A stretch of DNA of 64,000 nt, from contig NZ_JAERPO010000002.1 of the NCBI RefSeq assembly GCF_016734905.1, positions 763,524 to 827,523 on the forward strand, read 5' to 3'. The stretch is from Sphingopyxis jiangsuensis (GTDB lineage: Bacteria; Pseudomonadota; Alphaproteobacteria; Sphingomonadales; Sphingomonadaceae). The translations under genes and the position numbers were made by a program. Below are positions 33,130-41,444 of this stretch, one piece after another. Below the pieces are notes generated by a model that was not told the origin of the DNA, did not search any database, and worked only from the letters and a program-made list of their open reading frames with translations. Numbering within the stretch: the first letter of the stretch is position 1; each line of letters opens with the position of its first letter.

Positions 33130-33537
33130 ATGCAACAGGCGTTTCACTATCTGGCGCAGGCAGGCGTGCTCACCGCGCTGATGTGGGTTCCCTATATCCT
33201 CGCTCGCATGCATAGCTGGGGAATTCGCGACTTTCTGAACAATTATCCGGACGGCTTTCCGGCCACCGAGCCAGCGCCGCCGCTTTGGGCGCAGCGCGCA
33301 AAGCGCGCGCATCTCAACATGGTCGAAACGCTGCCCGCGTTCATCGCCGTGGTCGTCGCCGCATCCTATCTGGCCGACGATGGAGCAGCCGCCGAAGTCG
33401 GACGCTGGGCGATGATATTCTACTATGCGCGGGTCGCGCACTACATCGTCTATTCACTTGGCATCCCCTATTTGCGGACCCCGGCCTATCTTGTGTCCTG
33501 GGCCGCAATCCTGATGATCGGGACGCAATTGGCCTGA
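33130..33537 (+). CDS. MAPEG-family membrane protein
   Basis: A 135-residue integral membrane protein with four hydrophobic segments. The MAPEG pattern appears as RAKRAHLNMVETLPAFIAVVV and FYYARVAHYIVYSLGIPYLRT. Members include glutathione-dependent transferases and peroxidases. It is the last gene of the AraC-linked operon. Its stop lies inside a small hairpin, ATTGGCC/GGCCAAT at 33528-33546. Confidence 0.9.
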   Translation: MQQAFHYLAQAGVLTALMWVPYILARMHSWGIRDFLNNYPDGFPATEPAPPLWAQRAKRAHLNMVETLPAFIAVVVAASYLADDGAAAEVGRWAMIFYYARVAHYIVYSLGIPYLRTPAYLVSWAAILMIGTQLA

Positions 33538-33578
33538 CAGGCCAATGGCATGATGCTCGCGTCCCGATGGAGGTTCGC

Positions 33579-34181
33579 ATGACCGGCTCCCCCCCTACTC
33601 CCGGCCCGGCGGCGGACCTCCTTTCGCGCGTGCGCGCTTGCCGCGCATGCACCGATCTCCCACTCGGGCCGCGTCCGATTCTTCAGTGGAGTCCCAGCGC
33701 ACGTCTGCTCATCGCCGGGCAAGCACCCGGGCGCGTGACTCACGAGCGCGGACGGCCGTTCGACGACGCGTCGGGCGAGCGATTGCGCGAGTGGCTGGGC
33801 GTCACGCCCGCGCAATTTTACGACGATGCGCGTGTCGCCATCATCCCGATGGGCTTCTGCTTTCCCGGATCGGGGAAGTCGGGCGACGCGCCGCCGCGCC
33901 CCGAATGCGCACCGCTGTGGCGTGATTTGCTGCTCGCGCCGCTCACCTCGCTCGAACTGACGATCGTCATCGGACGCTACGCCGCCGACTGGCATTTCGG
34001 CGCGCGCCGCGGCTCGTTGACCGATCATGTGCGCGATTGGCGGGTCGAATGGCCGCGCCGTATCCTGCTGCCGCACCCGAGCCCGCGCAACAATGGCTGG
34101 CTGGCGCGCAATCAGTGGTTCGAGCGCGACCTGCTGCCGGAACTCCGCGCGCGCGTTGCCGCCCTGATGGGTGCGCGCTAA
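33579..34181 (+). CDS. Fe-S uracil-DNA glycosylase superfamily protein (family 4-like)
   Basis: A 200-residue member of the UDG superfamily. Four Cys in C-X2-C (21, 24) and C-X15-C (94, 110) spacing match the 4Fe-4S cluster of family 4 enzymes. Motif A is GQAPG (47-51) and motif B is HPSPRN (His166). It probably removes uracil or other deaminated bases from DNA and would complement the family 1 Ung at 10.6 kb. GGAGG at 33569-33573 sits 5 bp before the ATG at 33579, which decides the start. The substrate is not certain. Confidence 0.85.
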   Translation: MTGSPPTPGPAADLLSRVRACRACTDLPLGPRPILQWSPSARLLIAGQAPGRVTHERGRPFDDASGERLREWLGVTPAQFYDDARVAIIPMGFCFPGSGKSGDAPPRPECAPLWRDLLLAPLTSLELTIVIGRYAADWHFGARRGSLTDHVRDWRVEWPRRILLPHPSPRNNGWLARNQWFERDLLPELRARVAALMGAR

Positions 34182-34195
34182 CTGCAAGTTGCGCG

Positions 34196-35149
34196 TTAGC
34201 GGCCAGTGGCGGCAATCCGTTTTGCGAAATGAATCTGCACCGCCTCACGAACCCCGCGCGCGATTTGTCTCCGCCCCTCCGCCGAGGAGAGAAATTTGGC
34301 ATCGTCTTCGTTCGACAAAAACCCCGTTTCGAACAATACCGAGGGGGTGTCGGGTGCCTTCAGCACGACGAATGACGCAAAACGGTGCGCGGTCGTGCGA
34401 AAACGCATATCGTCCGACGCCTCGCGGTGGAGCAACCGCGCAAATTCCGACGCGACAGTCATCGTTTCACGCTGGGTCAGATCGAGCAGGATCGACGACA
34501 CCGCGCTGCCGTGCGCGCTGAGATCGACGCCGTTGATGATATTCGATCTATTCTCGCGCGACGCCAGCCGCGCCGCCTCTCGATCGGACGCGACCTCGGC
34601 AAGCGTATAGACCGAGGCCCCGTGCGCTTCCTGGCTTTCGGCGGCATCGGCGTGGAGCGAAATGAACAGGTCGGCCTTCATTCGCCGCGCGATGCCATAG
34701 CGCTCTTCGAGCACGAGAAAGCGGTCGTCGGACCGCGTCAGCGCGACGCGGACGCGCCCGGTCGCTACCAGCTCGTCGCGAATGGCGCGCGCGAGCGCCA
34801 GGGTGACATCCTTTTCGCGCTTTCCCGAATGGGGCGACGTCGCCCCCGGATCGTGCCCGCCATGACCGGGGTCGAGCACCACCAGCGGCAGCCGCGCATC
34901 GGCGGGTCCGGCGATCGCGGGCAGCGGAACGGCGGGCTCGGGCTTGCCGATCGGAACGGTGACGCTGTAGCGGCGACCGGGCGGTTTGGCGCGCCAAGCC
35001 GCCGATTGGCGAACCGTCGCCGCGCTCCGGCCGACGGCGCGGTCAAGAGATTGCGCGCCGCGGTCCGCACCAAGCGGCGGGTCGGCGATCATCAAAAGCA
35101 GGACAAAAGGCAAGCCCATCGCCGCTCTATGCCGTCCCGGACACGGCAT
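34196..35149 (-). CDS. N-acetylmuramoyl-L-alanine amidase (Amidase_3)
   Basis: A 317-residue zinc amidase that cleaves the amide between MurNAc and the stem peptide, usually during cell separation. An N-terminal hydrophobic segment (GLPFVLLLMIADPPL) exports it. The catalytic domain has zinc ligands His96 (LDPGHGG), Glu112 (KREKD) and His165 (SLHAD), and the catalytic Glu274 in FETGFLSN. There is no AMIN domain, so it is shorter than E. coli AmiC. The ATG at 35119 is an alternative start. It is divergent from rne. Confidence 0.93.
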   Translation of the reverse strand: MPCPGRHRAAMGLPFVLLLMIADPPLGADRGAQSLDRAVGRSAATVRQSAAWRAKPPGRRYSVTVPIGKPEPAVPLPAIAGPADARLPLVVLDPGHGGHDPGATSPHSGKREKDVTLALARAIRDELVATGRVRVALTRSDDRFLVLEERYGIARRMKADLFISLHADAAESQEAHGASVYTLAEVASDREAARLASRENRSNIINGVDLSAHGSAVSSILLDLTQRETMTVASEFARLLHREASDDMRFRTTAHRFASFVVLKAPDTPSVLFETGFLSNEDDAKFLSSAEGRRQIARGVREAVQIHFAKRIAATGR

Positions 35150-35703
35150 GGTCCAGTGCTTATTGCGCGGTTAACCGTCGCCGCACAGGTCGCGTCGTCA
35201 TGGGTAAAATTGCAACACAGCAAGCACTTCCTATCTTTGTTCGGTGGCGGAGGTTGCCGTCGGCGTCCCCCGATGCTAGCACCTCAGCCACTGATCATGC
35301 CGGTCTCGGCAATGTTCGGCCTTTCGAGGGGCACGCCCGATCCTGCACATGGCGGATTCTGGAGGCTCCGGTGCCGGACCTGCGGGAATCGCGTCCATGA
35401 TCAGTCCACCCGGTCGACCGGGCGGTCGCGCGGCGTCATATCGGACGCTTCCCGGCCTTTCCGGTCACCTCGTAACAGGTTGATGCCGCATGAGGCTTGC
35501 CATGCCCTCTTCATTCCGCGACGCGGGCGCCTTTGCCCCCGCCGGTCGTTGGACCGAAGACCGCATGCGCGTCCACGATCGGACGCTGGCCCCGCGCGAC
35601 AATAACGTCTTTTTCCGTTTGAACCCTATCGACCGCGCCTGCCCGTCAGGGGCCGGCGCGGCCTTTCTTGTTGGCGCGCTGCTGCGCGCCTGGAGTGATA
35701 TAA
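35150..35703 (+). other. Long rne upstream/leader region without a supported gene
   Basis: A 554-bp gap between the amidase and rne starts. Several short open frames exist, but none has both a ribosome binding site and convincing composition; one runs out of frame into rne. The last 100 bases are GC-rich with potential hairpins near GCGCCTGCCCGTCAGGGGC, and GGAGTG lies 7 bp before the rne ATG. A long structured leader would be consistent with rne autoregulation, which is known in E. coli and inferred here. Confidence 0.5.
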
Positions 35704-38292
35704 ATGACCACGCGCATGTTGATCGACGCGCGGCACCGGGAAGAAACCCGGGTCGCCGTCACCAAGGGAAACCGCATCGAGGAGTTTGATTTCGAGTCCG
35801 CAGAGCACAAGCAGCTCAAGGGCAATATCTATCTGGCCAAGGTTACCCGCGTCGAACCGTCCTTGCAGGCGGCGTTCGTCGAATATGGCGGCAATCGCCA
35901 CGGCTTCCTCGCCTTCAGCGAAATCCATCCCGATTATTACCAGATTCCGAAGGAAGATCGCGAGGCTCTGCTCCGCGAAGAGGCCGAGCATGCCGCCGAA
36001 GCAGCGATGCGCGCCGAAGAGGATCTCGACGAGCTTGAGGGCGATGTCGCCGAGGTCGAGCGCCCCGACGAGGACGAGAATGGCGACGCCCCCGCTCCCG
36101 AAACCGTCGGCGAGGACGGCGACGAGGACAATGGCGACGCCGATGCAAACGGCGACGACGAAGGCGCTGAGGACGGCGCCGAAGAAGGCCGCGACGATCG
36201 CGGCGGACGCGGGCGCCGTCGCGGCAAGGGCGGTCGCAAGGGCCGCGGACGCGGACGCCGTGACGAGGAAGACGGCGAGAACCGGATGTCGCTGCGCCGC
36301 CGCTACAAGATCCAGGACGTCATCCGCCGCCGTCAGGTGATGCTGGTGCAGGTCGTCAAGGAAGAGCGCGGCAACAAGGGCGCTGCGCTGACGACCTATT
36401 TGTCGCTCGCAGGCCGCTATTGCGTGCTGATGCCGAACACGATGCACGGCGGCGGGATCAGCCGCAAGATTTCGAACGGCGCCGATCGCCGCAAGCTGAA
36501 AGCGATGATCGACGAGATGGGCCTGCCGCCGACGATGGGCTGCATCGTTCGCACCGCCGGCATGAGCCGCACCAAGACCGAGATCAAGCGCGACTTCGAT
36601 TACCTTGCCCGCGTGTGGGACGAGATTCGCGAAAAGACGCTCGCGTCCAGCGCGCCGGCGCTCATCCATTCGGACAGCGACCTTGTGAAGCGGGCGATCC
36701 GCGACATTTATCACAAGGATATCGAGGAAGTTCTTGTCGAGGGCGACGAGGGCTACAAGGCCGCGAAGCAGTTCATGAAATTGCTGATGCCGAGCCACGC
36801 GCGCCGTGTGAAGCAATATTCCGATCCCGTCTCGCTCTACCAGCGCTACGGCGTCGAGGATCAGCTCGCCGGGATGCTCAATCCCGTCGTCCAGCTGAAA
36901 TCGGGCGGCTATCTGGTGATAAACCCGACCGAGGCGCTGGTGTCGATCGACATCAACTCGGGTCGCTCGACGCGCGAGCATAATATCGAGCAGACCGCGC
37001 TCAGCACCAACCTCGAGGCTGCACACGAAATCGCGCGTCAGTTGCGCCTGCGCGACATGGCGGGCCTGATCGTGATCGACTTCATCGACATGGATCACGG
37101 CTCGAACGTCCGCAAGGTCGAGCGCGCGATGAAGGAAGCGCTCAAGAACGACCGCGCGCGCATCCAGATCGGCCGCATCTCGGGCTTCGGCCTGATGGAA
37201 ATGAGCCGCCAGCGGCTGCGCACCGGCGTGCTCGAAGCATCGACGCGCCCCTGCCCGCACTGCGAGGGCACGGGCCTTGTCCGCACGGCGAGCTCGGCAG
37301 GACTCAGCGCGCTGCGCCTGATCGAGGAAGAGGCTGCGCGCGGTCGCGGCAGCAAGATCACGCTCCGCGCCAGCCAGGAAGCAACCTTCTATCTGCTCAA
37401 CGAAAAGCGGCGCGAGTTGCACGAGATCGAAGAGCTGTACGGGGTCAGCGTCGAAATCCTGCCCGATGGCGAAACCGAGGGCGCGCGCATGGCAGTCGAG
37501 GTGGGCGGTCCGCCCCCGACGCGCCAGCGCAGCTTCGCTCCGATCGTCGACATCGAGGAGGAAGAAGAGGACGAGATCGTCGACGAGGAGGAATCCGAAG
37601 ACGAGGACAGCGACGAACCCCGCCGCGAACGCAGCGAAGGCGACGGCGACGGCGATGGCCGCAAGCGTCGCCGCCGCCGTCGCCGCGGGCGCCGCGGACG
37701 CCGCGACGAGGAAAATGGCGAGCAGGCCGAGCACGACTCCGGTAGCGACGACGAAGCCGAAGCCGCCGAACCGGCGTCGACCGACGAATCGCCTGCCGAA
37801 GACGCGGCCGCCGAGAGCTCAGCGGAAGAGGCCGAGCCCGCCAAGGCCAAGCCGCGCCGCACGCGCGGCGGCCGAGGCCGCAAGAAAGCCGACGCCGCTG
37901 AGCCTGCAGCCGAAGCTGACGCCGAAGCGACGACAGAGGCCTCCAGCGAGTCGACGGACGCGGTAACCGAAGAAGCGCCGACCGAAGAAAAGCCCAAGCG
38001 CAAGCGAGCGCCGCGCAAGACGAAGGCAAAAACCGAAGCGGCCGCCGAGCCCGATGCGGCCTCCGAAGCCGACGCGCCTGCTGCCGAAACGGCTGAACCC
38101 AAGGCCGAAGAGGAAGCCGCCAAGCCCGCGCCCAAAAAACGTGCCAGCCGTAGCCGCAAGGCCGCGGCTGCCGAAGCGGCGCCCGATGCTGCGACCGAAA
38201 GCGCACCCGAAATGGCCGACGGCGAAGGCGCGGACGACGCCGGCACCGGCGAACCGCGCCGCGGATGGTGGCAACGCACGTTCGGCAACTGA
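35704..38292 (+). CDS. rne: Ribonuclease E/G
   Basis: An 862-residue endoribonuclease, central to mRNA decay and rRNA processing. The S1 RNA-binding domain (about 36-90 and 205-240) is interrupted by an insert of about 100 residues (95-198) that is first strongly acidic and then RG/K-rich. The catalytic core has Asp416 (SIDINSGRST) and Asp459 (VIDFIDMD), and the zinc-link CPHC is at 517-520. The tail beyond about 610 is disordered, acidic and basic in blocks, ending GWWQRTFGN. Alphaproteobacterial RNase E proteins carry such an insert. A long leader precedes it and an M48 protease gene follows. Confidence 0.97.
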   Translation: MTTRMLIDARHREETRVAVTKGNRIEEFDFESAEHKQLKGNIYLAKVTRVEPSLQAAFVEYGGNRHGFLAFSEIHPDYYQIPKEDREALLREEAEHAAEAAMRAEEDLDELEGDVAEVERPDEDENGDAPAPETVGEDGDEDNGDADANGDDEGAEDGAEEGRDDRGGRGRRRGKGGRKGRGRGRRDEEDGENRMSLRRRYKIQDVIRRRQVMLVQVVKEERGNKGAALTTYLSLAGRYCVLMPNTMHGGGISRKISNGADRRKLKAMIDEMGLPPTMGCIVRTAGMSRTKTEIKRDFDYLARVWDEIREKTLASSAPALIHSDSDLVKRAIRDIYHKDIEEVLVEGDEGYKAAKQFMKLLMPSHARRVKQYSDPVSLYQRYGVEDQLAGMLNPVVQLKSGGYLVINPTEALVSIDINSGRSTREHNIEQTALSTNLEAAHEIARQLRLRDMAGLIVIDFIDMDHGSNVRKVERAMKEALKNDRARIQIGRISGFGLMEMSRQRLRTGVLEASTRPCPHCEGTGLVRTASSAGLSALRLIEEEAARGRGSKITLRASQEATFYLLNEKRRELHEIEELYGVSVEILPDGETEGARMAVEVGGPPPTRQRSFAPIVDIEEEEEDEIVDEEESEDEDSDEPRRERSEGDGDGDGRKRRRRRRRGRRGRRDEENGEQAEHDSGSDDEAEAAEPASTDESPAEDAAAESSAEEAEPAKAKPRRTRGGRGRKKADAAEPAAEADAEATTEASSESTDAVTEEAPTEEKPKRKRAPRKTKAKTEAAAEPDAASEADAPAAETAEPKAEEEAAKPAPKKRASRSRKAAAAEAAPDAATESAPEMADGEGADDAGTGEPRRGWWQRTFGN

Positions 38293-38391
38293 TCGCCCCG
38301 ACGCGAACCCCTTGCGTCCACGCGCCCCGAACCCCACAAAGCCCCTATGGCTTCAGTTGAGGTTCAGGCGCGCGGCGCAAGACGGGGGGCG

Positions 38392-39795
38392 ATGAAGTCC
38401 GTCCCATCGCTTCGCGCGCCGCAATATGGCACCTGGCGCGCCGTCATCCGGGTCCTGCTGACCGTCGCCGCGGTGGTCGCCCTTGCGGCGCGTCCGGCGC
38501 TTGCCCAATCGATCCTGCGCGACGCCGAAACCGAGGCGCTGTTCCAGGACATGATGGACCCGCTCGTCGTTGCAGCAGGGCTCCAGCGGGGGCAGGTTCG
38601 CGTCCACCTCCTCGGCGATTCGAGCATCAATGCCTTCGTCGCCGGAAGTCAGGACATCTATGTCTTCAGCGGCCTGATCGAGGCGGCCGACAGCGCCGAA
38701 GAGGTGCAGGGCGTGCTTGCGCACGAACTCGGGCACATCATGGGCGGCCATGCGATCCGCGTGAACGACGGCGCCAAGACCGCAACGGGCATTTCACTGC
38801 TCAGCATGTTGCTGGGAGCGGCAGCAATCGCTGCGGGCGGTGCCGAGGCGGGCATGGGGATCATGATGGCGGGGCAACAGGCCGCGCTCGGAAAGTTCCT
38901 CGCCTTTTCGCGCGTGCAGGAATCGACCGCCGATGCCGCCGGGGCGCAATATCTCTCGACCGCCGGAATCAGCGGGCGCGGCAGCCTCGCCTTTTTCAAG
39001 AAGCTCCAGAATCTCGAATTTCGCTACGGGATCAGGCAGGACGACGACCAGGTCTATGGTCGCACGCACCCGATGTCGGGCGACCGCATCCAGACGCTGC
39101 GCGAAGTCTATGTCGTCGATCCCGCGTGGGAAAAACCCGCCGATCCCGACATCGAGCGCCGCTTCCAGCGTATCAAGGCAAAGCTTTCAGGCTTCACCGC
39201 CGAGCCCGAGCGGACGCTCCGCAAATTCCCCGAAAGCAATACGAGCATTCCGGCGCGCTACGCCCGCGCTTATGCCTGGCACAAGAGCGCCTATCCGCAA
39301 AAGGCACTGGCAGAGGTCGAGGGGCTGCTCGCCATCGACGCCGAAGATCCCTATTTCCTCGAGCTCGAAGGGCAAGTGCTGCTCGAATCGGGGCGACCCA
39401 AGGACGCGATTGCGCCGCTGCGCAAGGCCGTCGCCAATTCGCGCGCGCAGCCGCTCATCGCCGCGACGCTCGGCCATGCACTGATCGCGACCGAAGACCC
39501 CGCCAATTTCGCCGAGGCCGAAAAGGTGCTCAAGACCGCGGTCGCGCTCGACAATCAAAATCCCTTTGCCTGGTATCAGCTCGGCATCGTCTATGCGAAC
39601 AAGGGCGATCAACCGCGCGCGGCGCTCGCTTCGGCGGAGCGCTTCCAGCTGATGGGTGGACAGGCGCCGCTCGCGCTGCGTAATGCCGAAATGGCGATGC
39701 AGGGCCTGCCGCAAGGGACACCCGACTGGATTCGCGCTCAGGATATTTCGCTCGTGGCACGCGCCGAGGTGGAACGGACGCGCAAACGGCGCTAG
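38392..39795 (+). CDS. M48 metalloprotease with TPR repeats (BepA/YfgC-like)
   Basis: A 467-residue exported protein with a signal peptide (VALAARPALAQ). The M48 zinc motif is HELGH (111-115), with the third ligand Glu177 in ESTADAAGAQY. The C-terminal half holds tetratricopeptide repeats (KALAEVEGLLAIDAEDPYFLELEGQVLLES and similar, each shorter piece seen separately). E. coli BepA, the model, assists outer-membrane protein assembly and degrades misfolded LptD and BamA. I chose ATG 38392 because GGGGGG precedes it. It follows rne by 99 bp. Confidence 0.92.
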   Translation: MKSVPSLRAPQYGTWRAVIRVLLTVAAVVALAARPALAQSILRDAETEALFQDMMDPLVVAAGLQRGQVRVHLLGDSSINAFVAGSQDIYVFSGLIEAADSAEEVQGVLAHELGHIMGGHAIRVNDGAKTATGISLLSMLLGAAAIAAGGAEAGMGIMMAGQQAALGKFLAFSRVQESTADAAGAQYLSTAGISGRGSLAFFKKLQNLEFRYGIRQDDDQVYGRTHPMSGDRIQTLREVYVVDPAWEKPADPDIERRFQRIKAKLSGFTAEPERTLRKFPESNTSIPARYARAYAWHKSAYPQKALAEVEGLLAIDAEDPYFLELEGQVLLESGRPKDAIAPLRKAVANSRAQPLIAATLGHALIATEDPANFAEAEKVLKTAVALDNQNPFAWYQLGIVYANKGDQPRAALASAERFQLMGGQAPLALRNAEMAMQGLPQGTPDWIRAQDISLVARAEVERTRKRR

Positions 39796-39850
39796 GTTCG
39801 GGCACATGCGAAGCGGGGGCCGTCGCGGCGATGGTGCATAAGGGCGACAA

Positions 39851-41437
39851 GTGACCGACAGGAAAGACGATTATTACCAGCCGTGGCTGCGCGACCCGAT
39901 GCCGGGCGAAGCGCCGCCGGCAGCCGGACGCGGTGACGAAGGACTTGCCAAGCCCCAGGCAAGCCCGCCGCTCGGCATCGACCTTGCGCGCTATCCGCTC
40001 GAACGCGATGCCCCCGACCCTGCACCGCCGCGCGCCGCGCGTCCGCGCGTCGACGCCGGCGCGATCTGGAATCGCGTTCGTCGCGGCGCGCAGGGCTTTG
40101 CCGACTGGACAATCGACCTCGGCGCGCGCGCCGACATTCCGGCGCGGGTCGAGGCATTGGAAATTCCCCGGCGCACGCACCTGCTCGCGGCGCGCAGCGG
40201 CGCGGCCACCGCAGCAGCAGCGCGCGCCGCGGCGCGCACGGCCGCGACCGCGGCAAGCACGGCGGCGGCCACGACGGCCAAGGGCTGGCGCAAGCTCGAC
40301 CTTGGCAGCAGGATCACGCAGGCGTCGGCGGCGATGGGCCGCGGTGTGGGGCAGGCGGCGGAAAAGGCACGCACGGGTATCGGCGAGGTCGCGCGTTCGG
40401 GCAAGGAAGGTCTGGGCGAGGCGGCGGCGCGGATGCGCCCTGCCCCGCGGAGCGAGCCCGACGGTCCGCCACCATCCGGGCTCGAACAATTGCTCGCGCG
40501 CGAAGAAAAGGCCGCAAAGACGGCCGCGACGAAGGCAAGCGCCCCCGACCTGCCGCTGTTCGCGGGCGAGCCCGATCTGCCGCTGGCACCGACGCCGCCG
40601 CCCCGTGCCAAAGCGGCCGAGGCGTCCGCGGCGCCGTCCATATCGGCATCGGCGCCGGACGATCGCAGCCCGCCGGACCGCCCCCCACCGCGCGGTCGCG
40701 AGGGGCACACCGCTTTTCCCATGCCGCTCTGGGCATTGGCCGCCGGGACTGTCGCGCTACTTGCCGCGACATTCTGGCTCGGCGGCCGTTTCGGCGGCGG
40801 AATGAACAAGGCGGAGGTCGAGGCGGTTGTCGCCGACTATATCCGCGCCAATCCGCAGATCATCCCCGAAGCGCTCGAGGCGCAGCGCGACCGCGAGATA
40901 GCGCAGGCGATCGATTCGATCCGTCCCGCGCTCGAAAAACCCTATGCCGGTGCCTGGGCGGGCAATGCCGACGGCGACGTCACGATGGTCGTGTTCACCG
41001 ACTATGCCTGCGGCTTCTGCCGCGCAAGCGTTCCCGACATCGACCGGCTGCTGCGCGAGGACAAGCGGCTCAAGGTCGTGTTCCGCGAGTTGCCGATCAT
41101 CGCGCCGCAGAGCCGCGACGCCGCACTGATGGCGCTGGCGGCGGCGCGGCAGGGCAAATATGACGCCTTCCACCATGCGATGTTCGCAGCAAGCTCGCTC
41201 GAGCCCGCTGCAATTGCGGCGGCGGCGGAAAAAGCCGGCGTCGTGACCGACGGCAGCGCCGATGCCACCGCGAACGAAGCGCTGTTCCAACGCGAACTCG
41301 ACAGCAATCTCGCCATCGCCACGCAGCTCCGGCTCAACGCGACGCCAAGCTGGGTCATCGGCGACGAAATGTTCCAGGGGCAAGTCGGATATGATGCGCT
41401 GCGACAGGCGGTCGCAAAGGCGCGGGCCAAGGGCTGA
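39851..41437 (+). CDS. DsbA-family thiol protein with long N-terminal extension
   Basis: A 528-residue protein. Residues 1-290 are a low-complexity, Ala/Arg/Pro-rich cytoplasmic extension, followed by one membrane helix (about 289-310, WALAAGTVALLAATFWLGG) and a periplasmic thioredoxin-fold domain. The active site is CGFC (387-390), and the cis-Pro loop is NATPSWVIGD. It probably oxidises or isomerises disulfides in exported proteins. The start is a GTG at 39851 with AGGG upstream. DsbA proteins are normally about 200-250 residues, so the extension is unusual. It follows the M48 gene by 55 bp, which fits a common envelope-quality role. Confidence 0.9.
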   Translation: MTDRKDDYYQPWLRDPMPGEAPPAAGRGDEGLAKPQASPPLGIDLARYPLERDAPDPAPPRAARPRVDAGAIWNRVRRGAQGFADWTIDLGARADIPARVEALEIPRRTHLLAARSGAATAAAARAAARTAATAASTAAATTAKGWRKLDLGSRITQASAAMGRGVGQAAEKARTGIGEVARSGKEGLGEAAARMRPAPRSEPDGPPPSGLEQLLAREEKAAKTAATKASAPDLPLFAGEPDLPLAPTPPPRAKAAEASAAPSISASAPDDRSPPDRPPPRGREGHTAFPMPLWALAAGTVALLAATFWLGGRFGGGMNKAEVEAVVADYIRANPQIIPEALEAQRDREIAQAIDSIRPALEKPYAGAWAGNADGDVTMVVFTDYACGFCRASVPDIDRLLREDKRLKVVFRELPIIAPQSRDAALMALAAARQGKYDAFHHAMFAASSLEPAAIAAAAEKAGVVTDGSADATANEALFQRELDSNLAIATQLRLNATPSWVIGDEMFQGQVGYDALRQAVAKARAKG

Positions 41438-41444
41438 GCGCAGC

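Noticed and set aside
35490..35789. A 99-residue frame in the rne leader
   Set aside because: It runs out of frame into rne, has no convincing ribosome binding site and no family resemblance; more likely leader sequence.
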